64,000 bases of DNA from positions 558,001-622,000 of the forward strand of contig JAJQJQ010000073.1 of the NCBI GenBank assembly GCA_028622995.1, written 5' to 3'. A program made the position numbers and the translations under genes. How positions within the stretch are numbered: the first letter of the stretch is position 1; each line of letters begins with the position of its first letter. Shown piece by piece: positions 23,864 through 36,618 of the stretch. This stretch comes from Panagrolaimus kolymaensis (lineage: Eukaryota; Nematoda; Chromadorea; Rhabditida; Panagrolaimidae). The notes under the pieces were generated by a model. That model worked only from the letters and a program-made list of their open reading frames with translations. It was not told the origin of the DNA and made no database searches.

Positions 23864-26196
23864 TCAAGCCCAAATATTTTTCACAGTTTTTTCATATTCA
23901 TTTTTTATTGGAATAATTACTTTTTGAAGTTTTTCATCAATTTCTTCATCACTTTTTATAAAAGTATCTTTATATTTCCAATTTTGATTTGCTCTGGATG
24001 AAACACATCTCGTGAGTTTGAAAGGTTCACCATCAATAAAAGGATTAAACCATCCAGCAAATTCAATTTTTTGTAATCTTCGATTTTGCCATCCATGAAA
24101 TATAAAATCTCGTGGAGACCAATATGAATTGGTTAACCATCCATCTCGAGCCCATGCTAGATGGGAACCTTTTGGGATTATATTTATTCGATCAAAAGTT
24201 AGTGTGGAATTCAAAAGTGAGCGAGAACATGCAACATATTTCCATACACCATCCCAATTTCTAAAAAATTATTTTAAGTTTTATTAAATAAAAAATTCTT
24301 TATGCGCGAGTTTTTTTTCCTTCAGATTCTTTGATTTTACTCGGATTTTCTTTGTTAGATTGTTTTACTACAAAAATAATTCTGTAGCTCTTTAAAAATG
24401 AAATTCAAAAAGTTAAAAATTTGCGTAAATTTTGTATACCCATTGTTTTTCCACATTCTCGCTTACAAAAAATATGAAAAAAATAAACTTTGATTTTATT
24501 CTAGCAATTTAGTCGTTTTTCTTTCGTCGCAGTCGGATGAATGGGTTAAAAATGAAAATTAGACAAAGTTGTAAGGAATATAGCTGATTATTCTTCATGG
24601 CTATGGTTAAAAATAAGATTGATAAAAACTCACTTGGAATCTTCCCAAATTTCACGACATTTTCGATCTCGTTTATCATTTGGATTATACCAATCAACCA
24701 AAATTTGCTAAAACCAAACTTCTTTTAAAATTTGAATTAAAAAATTATGCAACCAAAAAAAACATACATGAATGGCAGCATTATCAGTTCCGTGAAAGCT
24801 TTCAGGTAACTTTTTTTCATAATCTATCCATTCTTTTAAAAATTGACCAGCATATGGGGTATTTCTAAAAACAAAAATTTGCATGCCTATTTTTGGAATA
24901 TATAAAAGTTTGCTCACTTGATAATATAACTTCCAGCCATAACTTCAAAATTAAATATTCTTTCATAAAAAATTAAATCAAATTTTGGATCAATATAATC
25001 TTCAATGAGATGATTAGGATTTACAATACCCATATCAGCATCAAGAAAAAGAATATATTCAAGTTGGGGATTATCCCGAAGAACATTTAATGTGATGCAA
25101 TGGCGTTGAAACATTGGCTAAAAAAAGGGAAAAGATAATTTTAAATTCAATTTAAAAAAGTTTGATAATCGCCGGAAGTGAAGAGATTTTGATTAACATA
25201 AGCTCGATTAAAAAAGGTTTTATGAAAAGAAAAATTTTCATAGTTTTTTTGATAAAAAAAATGTTCGTAAGAAAAAAAAGTTAAAAAATTACAGTAGAAA
25301 AGCTTAGATTTTGTAGTTTTTGTTGTTTTTTAGCAGCGTTCGTAAAACTATCGTTTTTGCTAACAAATTATTTGCTTTTCAAAGTCATAAAACTGATGCT
25401 AAAAAATAAGCAAGAAAAATAAACAATCATCAAAGCATTTTCAACTAATGAAATGAAACACACCTACTCAAACCTTTTTTTCTTGTTTGTTCAAAGAATT
25501 AAAACACTTTCTTATCAAAAATACAAACAAACAAAAACTTAATTTACGATGTGAGAAAAAGCTATTATTTATTAACTTAAAATTATAATATTAAATAATT
25601 TCCAAAAGTTTTGAATTTCTTTCTCTCAACCAAAAGAAGAAGAAAAACTTACATCTTTTTGTGAACATTTTTGTTGTAATTCGGGTGAATGATCCATCGA
25701 AATTCGAATTAACTTATATTTAAATTTCCTGCAATAACATGTCACCGTGTCTTGAGCTAATTGATAATTAGTTAAATGTTCAAGTTTTTCCACAACCACC
25801 AAAATCCCAATGGATAATTCTAAAAAAATAATAATAACTAAATAAATTTTATTTTCAGTGAATGGAATATATAAAAAAAAATTTTCTTGGATGAAAGCCA
25901 AAAACATGAGAGTCATTTGGCGCGAAAAAATGCTTGGCACCAAAGCAAGCAAAAAATGTTTTTAAAAAAAGCTTACGTTTATCGAAAGTTCGTTGAACTG
26001 TGATTGGTTTAATTACACTTGAATGGTAATAATTTCTCCAAGATTTATAAAAATAAGTAACAAAATATTCTTCAATGCTAATTAAAAATAATAAAAATAA
26101 TAATATTTTAAAGTAATATCGAAAATTATGACATCTTCGATGATTTCGAGATGGCCAAAACCATAAATACATTTTTTGATGATTTTCTGATTTCAT
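23864..26196 (-). CDS. nematode DUF273-type glycosyltransferase-like type II membrane protein
   Basis: Exons: 26196-25977, 25819-25653, 25117-24918, 24864-24768, 24707-24634 and 24260-23864; 384 residues, all junctions in frame. The N-terminus is basic, followed by a single hydrophobic segment (about residues 27-45), as in a Golgi type II enzyme. The luminal part has the GT-A-like DxD motif in [11 protein letters not shown], then [18 protein letters not shown] and [11 protein letters not shown], which are landmarks of the nematode-expanded DUF273 family, and a C-terminal [18 protein letters not shown] block. Nucleotide-sugar transfer is the family prediction; substrate and acceptor are unknown. 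The gene stands alone, with ~2 kb of non-coding DNA on each side. Confidence 0.88.
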
Positions 26197-28389
26197 TTTA
26201 TCAAAACAATAATAATATTAATCGAGTACGAGTTTATCATTTCTTAAAAAAAGGAGAAAAATATTTTTAAAAAATGATTCATATTTATTTAATTTTGCGA
26301 TCAACAAAAGAAAAATTGGAAAAAAATAAGTAACGCTAAAAAGTTTTGGATGAATGAAGGATATTTATGTTGGCAACCGCAGTCGGCCTCTTCCACAGCC
26401 AAACAAAACAAAAAAAAGATATGTGAAAGAAAAAAAGAAAGAAGATTTTTTTCCTGAAGAAAAAAAAGATGCATGCGAATGTGCCTTGCTTGCCTTCTTG
26501 GTTGCTGACTTGCCAGCCTGCGATGACACTTTTGTTGTTGTGGTTTTTTTTTCGTTCATTTCATTTTATTTTTAGTTTCTTGTTTTGAACGAGGAAAGAG
26601 TAAAAAAAAAAGAAAGAAAAGGTCGGATAGATGGATGGATGAATATGAAGTGAGTGAGACCTTGATGGAATTTAAAAAAAAAGTGAGAGAGATAAATACC
26701 AACCACGAGCGATGGATGGAAAGAACGACGATGAACGTGCGCAACTATGCATGAAAGTTAAAAAAATCCTTTTTTTTTCATTGAATAAACAAAGAAGAAG
26801 AAAAAATAATATGAAGAGCAAAATAGAAAAATCTTTGGAGTATGGCTTTGGGAAAAAGCTATTTTTAAACTTAAAAAAAACTATATAAAAAAGTGAGGTG
26901 CATAAAAAAATAACTCAAAAGAAGCCATAATTCATGGGAAAAATCTCAACGAAAAACTTATTTTTTGGCTTCTTGGAATAAGCCTATGGAAGCCGCCAAC
27001 ATTCAAATTGGTAAATTTGTTAAAAAAGAAAATAAATTTATTTTTTAATTATAAAATTTTTAAAACAAAAAAGTGAACTCTGTTGTTGCTGCTTTTAAAA
27101 TCAAAGGAATACTGTAATTCTATAGCCAAATAAAGAATGTTTGTACCAAAAATTTCTTTCTCATTGGTTCAAAAAATCTTTTTTTTGTAAAAATGAAATC
27201 TTAGAAAACTTTTTTTTAGATTCAATTAAAAAAATTATTATTTCTATTCTTCGCAAGCAACCAAGAATTTAAGATTTTGTTTAAAATTTTTATTAACAGA
27301 ATCAATTTTTTCTCTTCTTTGCTTAATAAAAAGCTGATTCATGGCATTCTCCTGCTTAAAATTTATTTGAAAAGTGCAGCATCAAACATTAGACTTTTAA
27401 TTTAAAGAAAGAAAATAATGTTGAATCATAAATAATAATTTTTGCATACGAAACAAACCAAAGCAGCCATCTCTTCATTCACCAGCAAAAAAATCTTCTT
27501 CATTTTTTTCAAGAATAGAAAATTGAAACTAAACTGTCTTCAACCCATTTTTTTCTTTTTGTTTGTCATGGCTCAAAGTGAAAAAAAAAGTTCTTCACGT
27601 CGTTTAAAAATTCTGGTTTTTTTTCTTCTTCTTCTTCATTGTTCTTTCTTTACCTTGGCATTTTATTTTCTTTGTTTGTTGTTGTTGAAAATCAAGTTTG
27701 CAAAGTTATGAACAAAAAAAGAAAGTTGTAAATAATTTAATATTAATTTGTTTTAATAAGTAAAAATGTTCTGCAAAAGAAAAATCAATTTAAATTTTTG
27801 TGGAAATTTGCTTTTTATGCTTATAAATTATTTTCTACAATAATTTTACTAATTGCTGGGGTAGCTTAATGATGAAGTTTTGAAAGAATATTTTTTTTTC
27901 TTCAGTTTCAATGTGGAATCGATCGATCCCTTTCTTATTTATTTAATGTTACCACAAGTAACTGCTGATAATAAAGGTACTTTAATTTTACCTTTTACAA
28001 TCAAAACGATCTCTAAGCTTCAAGGCTGAACGATCATTTTCAGCTATAACACGATTTTTCAGTAATTTACATCATTGAAAGAAAATAGCATAGAGCGGAA
28101 CATTCAAAAAACAACGATAGAAAGAAGAAAAGAGTGACTCGAAATAACAAAGATGGAATCGAAAATTAATGTAAATCACAAAAGTTGCTAAACAGTTTTT
28201 TGGTTGGCAAAAGCATTCCCTCCGCATACATGAGTGCTACCTGCTCCAAAGATGTTAAACTATAAACAAAAGCCTTAATTTCACATTTCACAATCATAAT
28301 GAAACAACAAAAACCAACTTTATTTTTCAGAACAAAAACAATAAATAAATAGGATCAATTACAAAACATGAAAAATATAAAACGAATTA
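26197..28389. other. gene-free interval
   Basis: A GC-richer patch at about 26370-26530 lies 200-350 bp upstream of the DUF273-type start and may be its promoter. The open frames here are low-complexity Phe/Lys/Ser strings without splice partners. The right end contains the conserved flank shared with the downstream side of the next gene pair (28203-28290). Confidence 0.55.
28203..28290. repeat. conserved 3' flank of tandem gene, copy 1
   Basis: Nearly identical to 30436-30524. Each copy ends about 100 bp beyond the stop codon of its own paralogue, so the block was duplicated with the gene. It includes TACATGAGTGCTACCTGCTC in both. Confidence 0.8.
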
Positions 28390-30031
28390 TTATCTATGAA
28401 TTACCGTAAGATCGGATCGCAATAAATCAATGACTAATTTAGTTTTGGATGGATATGCTTCACGTAACTTCTTAGCGATATCTTTGAACTTGTTCTTTCC
28501 GGTAAAATGAAATGTAAGCACAAATTTGCACTTTGGGTGATTCTAAAAATGGATAAAAGTAAAATAATGAACGTTTAGAAAACTATCCACCAACCTTCAT
28601 GAAAGCAAGGAAGGAATCAGCATCAAAATGATCATGACGAAGACCAGCAAAATAAAACTTTCGAAGATATTTGAAAGGTTGAAGCATTAGAAGATTTACA
28701 AATGTTTTTTTCGTTAAACCAATAGATTCTGTCAAATCCATACCAAATACACTGAAAAAATAATAGGTAAAAACAATATGAAAGACCTAAAGCACAAAAA
28801 AGTTACCATCCGAATATTTGAATATTAGGTAACTTCACCAGGATTTCTTCCAGTAAAGCAGGAGTACCATTCGGTTTATCAACTCGAACACGAACAAAGT
28901 TGAGAATTTTGATTGTTGAGACACGTTTCTCGAATTCTTCCCAAGTTAACTTTTGATCCAGTAAGACCACAGTTTTGTTATCTTCTCGATGAACATTGCA
29001 TGTAGCTTTTTGTTTGTTTTCTGCTTCAACGGTACTATCAATAAAAGCAACCTTTTCTTTTACTGAAGCAGATTGTTCAACTTCGCGGGTCCTTTGCAAA
29101 TCAGTAGTTATTGCTTTGACGTTCTGACACTTCATTTTTTCAATCTAAAACATATATATTAATCATATAATAAGGATATATTAAGTGGAGAGGCGTAAAA
29201 GTTGAAGCATAACATATTTCACCATATCAGACAAACTACTTACAATTTGATCACGATCCATGTTGTATGATTCATAATCATCAATGATTTGACAAAGACG
29301 AGCTCTTTCTTTTTCATATCTTTCCTTCAAATCAGTCAACTCTCCGTGATGAATAACCATGAGAAGCTTCTTTTGTTCTTCAAAAGATTGACGAGTTTCA
29401 TCATTTTGTTTACCAAACTTATTGATAATCTCCTTGTATGCATCACATTGCTTATTCAGATCAGAAATCTAAAAAGTAAGTTAATGTTAGGAATGTCCAC
29501 ACATTTATAGCTATCTAAAGTCTAAACAAAGATGTAAACTAGCCATTTTTAGATTTCTATTTATTGCATTCTTCAGTACAGTGATTTCATTGAGACGAGT
29601 TACTTCTCTTTGACCTTGTAATTCAGGAACATGGTTACGTTGAGTGTCTCGCAAAAGATTTTCATAGAGTTTTTGAAGTTTACCATGTTCATAATCGAGA
29701 TCCTTATATTTTCGTTCAACCTCACGATGCTTCAATTCAAAAATATCTATCTAAAACACACGAGAAAGTTAATCATAGCAATATAAAGAAACAAACTAAC
29801 CTCTTGAAATAAGCCATTATATTGAGTTTTCCAAAAGATAGCTTCTGATTGAGCCGTAGATTCAGGAGCTGGTAGAACATTGACATTTTCATTCCAACGT
29901 ACATCAACATCATCATTCCATTGTTTTCGCTTTTGAAGAGGCATCGATTCATGGTTCACACCCAAACGAATATTAATATTATCGCTCAATCGCGATCGCT
30001 TTAAAGGAGGCACAGATTCCTGATTATCCAT
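28390..30031 (-). CDS. coiled-coil protein of unknown function, tandem paralogue 1
   Basis: Exons: 30031-29801, 29750-29544, 29468-29244, 29144-28807, 28751-28595 and 28542-28390; 436 residues. The N-terminus has a short basic motif (PPLKRSRLSDN), possibly a nuclear signal. Exons 2-3 are a long charged coiled coil. The C-terminal ~150 residues form a globular region with leucine-repeat-like spacing (KLPNIQIFG, LLEEILVKLP, FDADSFLAFMK), loosely reminiscent of the FTH/DUF38-type tails of worm F-box proteins, but no F-box is visible. The 29544 junction uses a GC donor. It is 593 bp downstream of its paralogue, same strand and exon pattern, so a recent tandem duplication. Function unknown. Confidence 0.85.
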
Positions 30032-30435
30032 AATAGACGAAGTATACCTAAAAAATGAAGCAAAATTAGATAATAAAAATAATGGAATTTGAAGGTCAAA
30101 GAAAAAAAGCAAAGCTCGAAAGAACAAAACAAAAAATGAAAGGAAAAAAGTGAAGAAGCTTTTTTTAGGGAAGACTGTTTCAGTGAAAGTGTTCCCCGGC
30201 TTTCAACTGTAAAATTTTTTTAAATTCAGTATTACCAAAAGCTTTAATAATAAACTTTTGCTTCTTAGAGTCTGACTTTTTAAAATATTTTCTTCTAAAA
30301 ATTTCAATCATGATCATTAATTCAGAACCTTTTCCATTGATAGTATGTATCTATTAACTTTGAATAATCACAACAACTTTTTTATTTACTGTTTTGCTCA
30401 CTGTTTAAAAAAAGTTATATTCAATTTTTGGGTTT

Positions 30436-30524
30436 TTGGATGGCAAAAAACATTCCCGCATACATGAGTGCTACCTGCTCCAAATATGTTAAACTATAAA
30501 CAAAAGCCTTAATTTCACATTTCA
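30436..30524. repeat. conserved 3' flank of tandem gene, copy 2
   Basis: Partner of 28203-28290. Identity is high over ~60-90 bp although it lies outside the coding region. Confidence 0.8.
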
Positions 30525-30623
30525 AAATTAAAATTAAACATTACAACAAACTTTATTATGCAAAACACAAACAAACAATAAATTAATACGATCAATTACA
30601 AAACGTGAAAAATGTAAAAACAA

Positions 30624-32164
30624 TTATACGTAAATTATACTTAGATCAGGACGAAGCAGCTCAATTACCAATTTACTTTTCGAAGGACAAGCTTCACGTA
30701 ACATTTTGGCGATAGCATTGACTTTTTTCACTACAGTTAAATTAATTGAAAGCATAAATTCAGTATTTGGATGTTTCTAAAATGGAAAAAAGTAAGAATA
30801 TAAATGTTTAGAAAACTATTCACCCACCTTCATGAATTTCAGGAAAGAATCAGCGTCAAATTTTTGTAGAGTAACACCATATAAATTGAATTTTTGAAGA
30901 TCTTTGAAAGGTTCAAGTCTTAAAAGAAATGAAAAAGTTCCTTTATCAAGACCAATTGATTCCGTTTTATCAAAGCCACTAAAAACACTAAATGTAAATA
31001 AAATAGGAAGACACAAAAAAAGTTACCATCCAAAAATCTGAATATTAGGAACTTTCTCCATGATTTCCTCAAGATAAGCTATATTACCATTTGGCTTTTC
31101 AACTCGAACGCGATCAAAATGGAGACTTTTGATGCTTTCGGTAGAAACATGCTTTACATATTCTTCCCAAGTTAAGTTTTGATCCTGTAAGACCAACTCT
31201 GTTATGCTTTCTTCGTTGAGATCATTTCGAACAGCTACTTGCTTCTTTTGAGGTTCAACAATATTTGCATCAGAAGCTTCTTTTTGTTTTTTATTATATC
31301 TACGTTTACCACGACGATTTTTTCGTTTCTTTTTAGGTTCAATGATACTAGCTTTAGAAGGCAAATTTTCATTAACAAGACCATAACGTTGAGCTTCGAT
31401 ATTACGTTGTTCCAAATCGGTAGTTTCTACGTTGATGACTTGATGCTGATTTTTCGTTTGTTCAATCTAAAACATACATATAAACCACATAATAAGGATA
31501 CATTTAATGGAGAAATATAACATATTGCTAATATAAGATGACAACTTACAATTTGACCACGATCCTTGTTGCTTGCTTTCAATTCATGGATGATTTTATA
31601 AAGACCAGCACATTTTTCTTTTTCACTTTCCAATGCATGTTTAGTAGCTGCTTCTTTCTTTTCTAAATCAGCAATCTAAAAAACTAATATATGTAAAAAA
31701 TGGACAGAGTTGCAGCTATCTAAAGCCTAAAGCAAACAGAAAACTAACCTTTTTGAGATTTCGTTGATTTACAGCTTCCATTTCAACAATCCTTTCATTG
31801 AGACGAGTAACTTCGGTTTGAGTTGGAAGCTCAGAAATATGTTTACATTGACTGTCATATAAAATAAAAAGATCATGATGGGATTTTACAAGGTCGGCAT
31901 GTCCAATTTCGAGATCATTATATTTGCGTACAAGATCATTATAGTTTATTTCCAAAACTACTTTCTAAAACAAACGATAAAGCTAACCAAAGCAATATAA
32001 AGAAAAAAACTAACCTCTTGAAACATTCGATTGTATTCATTTCTCCATGAGGTGTTCACAGCATCAACAATTGATTGAACATTTGGTTCTGAAGTTTTGA
32101 TAACATTAATATTGTCACTCAATCGCGATCGCTTTAGAGGAGGCACAGATTGATTATTATCCAT
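30624..32164 (-). CDS. coiled-coil protein of unknown function, tandem paralogue 2
   Basis: Exons: 32164-32015, 31964-31749, 31675-31550, 31466-31027, 30987-30828 and 30776-30624; 414 residues. It has the same six-exon plan and phases as its neighbour, and the same start block (VPPLKRSRLSDNIN) and end block (FDADSFLKFMK). It is shorter in exons 1 and 3, and exon 4 has gained a strongly basic stretch (EPKKKRKNRRGKRRYNKK), a likely nuclear or RNA-binding signal absent from the other copy. All introns have GT donors. Function unknown. Confidence 0.85.
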
Positions 32165-32319
32165 AATAGACAAAGTACGCCTAAAAAATGAAGGAAAATT
32201 AGGTAATTTAAAAAATTGCGGAAGGAAGATCAAAGGAAAAAACAAAAAATGAAAGGAAAAAAAGTGAAGCTTTATTTTTTTACGGAAGACATCTGCAGGT
32301 TGCAGCGTAGTGTTGTCGC

Positions 32320-32769
32320 TAGGGTTGTCAGTTGTTAATTAACCGGTGAATTAACCGGTGAATTAACCGGTGAATTAACCGGTGAATTAACCGGTTAATT
32401 AACCGGTTAATTAACCGGTGAATTAACCGAGGCATAATTAACCGGTAAATTATAAAAAGTTTTACCACAGGAAAAAACCCTTTGAAACCATTTTCCAAAA
32501 AATTTCCAAGAAAAATGGAACATACGAAACCACGTTTAAGTGTTTATTTTTTCATTTTATCGTTAAATTTCTCTGAAATCCATCATTTTCCCTAAAATAA
32601 CGGTGGTTGCTCTATAAAGCACTCATTTCGTAACATTTCGTAAACTTTTGTAGGTTTTCGTAGTAGCGGTTAATTAACATCGACACCGGTTAATTAACCG
32701 GTTAATTAACCGGTTAATTAACCGGTTAATTAACCGATTTTTAATTTACCGGTAAATTAACCAACCCTA
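32320..32769. mobile_element. hAT-type MITE with internal 12-bp arrays (450 bp)
   Basis: A perfect 8-bp target duplication GTTGTCGC (32312-32319 and 32770-32777) flanks termini TAGGGTTG...CAACCCTA. Just inside each end is an array of the palindromic 12-mer GGTTAATTAACC and its variant ATTAACCGGTGA (about 32336-32450 and 32668-32760). There is no coding capacity. Confidence 0.93.
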
Positions 32770-33916
32770 GTTGTCGCATATTTTTCCAGTTACCATAACT
32801 TTGAAGTAAAAAACTTTTTTTGAAACTACAGCTGCAACAAACAATTCAATAATAAAGCCTTAAATTATTTTTACAGATCTATAAAAAAATAAGGACAAGG
32901 ATATATGACGGTGCGGCTGTTTGTTTAAGTGTAACATATAAAATTATTTATTGAAATTAATAAAAAATTTAATCTCATTAATCTTCTAAAAACCAACCAA
33001 TAAGTTTAAATCAAATCTCTCGAACCGTTTAATTCTTGGTTGTAATAATAAACAAATTTTTCCAAATGTTTTTGGAAATCAAAATATACAATAATAACAA
33101 CTTTGCTTTTAACAGGAATTTTTTGCACTGGTTTTTTTTGAATTATTGCCGAAACAATGAGAATAATAAAGTCATAAAAGCTCATTAATTCACGTTCATT
33201 CAATTCTATTAAATCTCACTTCATGATGAAACTTTAAAATGGACTGTTTTTTGCATCATAAACAAAGCTTCTTTCATGCAATAAATATCCACAATCGAGA
33301 ATTTTATGATTGCATAAACCCATAAAAGTTGTGTAAAAAAAATTGACTTTTACAAATTTGAGAAGAAAAAAAAAGTTTTATTATTATTCACAAATCAAAT
33401 TTTACACATGCTTTTAAAATTAATTGGTTGCATCAAAACTAAACTTTAAAAAAATATTTTGATAATAAAAAACAACTAAATTATTTTTTTTGTTGTTAAG
33501 AAAAAAAACTACGTATTATTGTCTTTTTGTTTTTCCTGATCTGATAATAATATTGTAAAATAATAAAAAGAAGCACACTCGAGAGAAGAAGAAAAAAAGA
33601 CCAATGAATGGTATTGATTGAATTGAACGAAAATTTTTACTGCTATGAAAAAATTAATTTGACTTTGATTTTTTACCCGAAAAAAAGAAGAAGAATAAGA
33701 AAAAAATGCGACCGTATTAGCAACAAACAAAAAAAAAGATAGAAAGAAAAAAGGGATAAAAAAGAAGGCCAACAAAAATCAAATGAAAAAACCGTAGAAA
33801 CCATAGATAGGAAAAGTAAAGGTTGCTTACTTACTTATAATCGCATTTTTTAAATTTTTTGAAACCGAAAAAAATAAAAAATAAAGAAAGTTAAAGAAAA
33901 AATAAACTATGTTTTT
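32770..33916. other. gene-free interval
   Basis: AT-rich, with short low-complexity frames only. A 65-codon minus frame at 33006-33203 has a hydrophobic start but no splice or homology support. I see nothing else. Confidence 0.5.
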
Positions 33917-36618
33917 TTATTTAATTGGCGAATATTTGGGTTTTTGAGGCATTTCTGTTGTCGTCATTAATTCATATGTGATACCATTATTTGTATCTTC
34001 TTCATCATCACTAACAACACGACCAGTTTCATGTTGTGGTTGATGATACTCAGAATTTTGATGGTGGAGGAGAAGCGTCCCGCGCTTGCTTGTTTTTACT
34101 GTATTATTATTATTTGTTGTCGTTGTTGTTGTATTAGCAGCAATTAAATTCATAGCATCAAAATTTGTTGAATTATTTGAAAATAATAATCGTATATCCG
34201 TATGCAAATATAATTTACCCGCTCGATCTGTAGCTAATCGTAAATTAATGAGGTAACGTAAAAATGAATTTTTAATATTATTATTAATATTTGAATTTGT
34301 TGAATTTGTTGAAGTTGTTGTTGATGATATTGGTTTTAAAATTAATCCATCATTATCAACTGGGGTTGCACAAGTTCGTTGACGGATGAATGTTCTTGAA
34401 CGAGGTGGAATATCAGAAACATCAATTCGAACAATAAATATACGAACCACAGAACCTTGGGGATTAAAAAGAGTCTAAAAATAAAGAGAGAAATTAAAAT
34501 TATGGAATCGGCTTATATAAATAAAATAACTTACAGCTTGAACAATACATTTTTTAGGTATGTGAATAGCTTTACGACCAAATGGTGAATTTTTAAATGA
34601 GCAATGCCCAAGATAAAGTGATGGAGCATTATCATCACTTACATCAAAAAAATATGTTGTTACAGGGATAACTGTATGTGGAATGGAAAAATTACCAGAA
34701 ACCGCTAAAAAAATAACATTTAGAAATGCAACAACAAAAAAATTTTAGAAAGAGTCGAGGAACTTTTTTAAAGGAGAAATAAAACTTTTGGTTTTGAAAA
34801 AAGTTGTTATTCCAAAATGAAAAAATTAAAGAAAGTGCTCATTTCTTTGAAGCAACATGGCAATAATAAGTTAAATAGATTGCTCCCTTTTTAATACTTC
34901 AATCTAACAACTTTTTTCCCTTAAATTATGCTTTTCCTCATCGAAGAGAAACAAACCTAATTGAAGTTTAAATCCATCGATAGATGAAATGGGTTCCAAT
35001 CTGCCATTTAAAGCACTTTCTTCAAAATTACATAATAAAGCGTTATTAGATTGTGATGAACCATAAATAGTTGAATTTTTAGAACCTATATATTCGCTAT
35101 CTGATGATGATGAATCTCCATCGCATGTAAATTTAGCTCGTAGCTTTGATGCAAGACTCATGGGAGTTCGCTTTAATGGAGCTGGACTTGAATTCAGAGG
35201 TAATCTCGTTCGTGGATTAAACGCAGTTGTTGAAACTCCGCTAAATGATTTGCATGCTCGAGGTCGCAAAAATTCAGTAGTTAATGGAGTTGAAGGTAAA
35301 GGAGTAACATCGGAAATCGTTGAAGCTGTTGTGCAACGTCTCGATCTTCGACGACGTCGTTGTTGTTGAGAAATGGAAGGTTCTTGAGCATCTTTAGTTT
35401 CTTCATTATCCTCGTCGTCATCGTCGTCAACGTTAGCTTCTTTTTGATCTTTTGAAGTTGATTTTCGCTTATATCGTTTTCGTTTATCCGATGATATTGG
35501 CTGTTGTTGTTGAATGGTTGAAGTGGATAAAAAGTCCGTTAAAACTTGAACTTCATTTTCCATTGAAATGGTTTTAGCTAACGCTGGATGATCATTGGGT
35601 GAAGATGGAAATGAGGGTGAAGACGAAGATGTAAAACATTCATCATCATCTTCTGTAGAATTTGGAAGTCCATCGGTTGGAAGTACCCATTCATTGGATG
35701 GTCTAAAACTAAGAAAACTTTTAGCATCCATAATTCCAACGTTAGTTAGAGCAAAATATGCTTTTAGAGAGAAAAACACTCACATTGATGGCATGCAATT
35801 ACATGCATCCAATTCCGGGAATTTACTTAGACGAATCCATTCAACATTAACAGCTAAAAATTCGCCTCTATCGGGTGTTGAAGTTTCAAATTTACATATT
35901 GGAAAAGTATGTCGCTCAATTTGACCATCAGGTAATTTCAAAGAGTTATGATTATTGGCTGCAATTCTAAAAAAAATCAAGCAAAATTAGAACTTTGTAC
36001 GGCATGGCATACAAGTGAAGTAAGTAACTCGTAAACATACCGATAAGAACATTTAACACCATCAGGAAATTTTTTACCATTTTGTGATAACCATGAATTA
36101 ATGGGTGAAAAATGAAGTTGGGATCGTATTGCATTTTTTAAGAATATTGACAATAATGGTGGTGGAGTTAATGCGTTGGTCTGCAAAAAAATAAAATAAA
36201 AATAAATTTCCACCATCAAAGACTATTGCCTTTAGATCCTCGCTTATTACTAATGCAAACCAACTTGGATGTTAAAAGTTAGTTAAATTTGTTTACAAAG
36301 AAATATTCTTAAAAGCAACTACTCTCTCACCTTAACTTCATTTTCTGTTAATCGTTGAATATTCCAACATTCAAATGGTAAAAAGTTTTTACATTCATTA
36401 TTTGATAAAGTTGGGGATGTTTGACATTTATCATTAGTTAAAATAATATAAATATTTATTGATAAACCATATGATAATATATGATTTATTTGTTGTAAGG
36501 TTTGATCTTTAGATTCATCAGACAATACTGTAGCTGCTGTTGTGGGAGAAGAAGAGTTACCAGAAAGATTAAGACGTTGCTCAATAATATTTGCAACTAT
36601 ATCACCGGGAAACTCCAT
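33917..36618 (-). CDS. Atos (FAM214/atossa) homologue
   Basis: Exons: 36618-36331, 36180-36041, 35966-35784, 35702-34957, 34704-34535 and 34474-33917; 694 residues. The conserved C-terminal module is clear: CNFEESALNGRLEPISSIDGF (an Atos core block), then TTYFFDVSDDNAPSLYLGHC, GRKAIHIPKKCIVQATLFNP across the last junction, SFLRYLINLRLATDRAGKLYLHTDIRLLFS. These match the DUF4210 and chromosome-segregation-type domains of the family, whose fly member is a transcription regulator acting in macrophages. The middle is disordered with acidic (DDDDDEDNEE) and basic (RRRRRSRR) runs. The tail is Asn/Thr-rich. It lies 573 bp downstream of the bL19m gene on the same strand. Confidence 0.9.

Noticed and set aside
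26354..26575. Overlapping open frames on both strands
   Set aside because: Low-complexity Lys/Phe/Ser translations without homology or splice partners.
32336..32450. Regular ATTAACCGG repeats as a possible CRISPR or telomeric array
   Set aside because: There are no spacers, the unit is not telomeric, and the array lies within an element bounded by 8-bp duplications.
33006..33203. Hydrophobic 65-codon minus frame
   Set aside because: No splice sites, no family, and composition like the surrounding AT-rich DNA.
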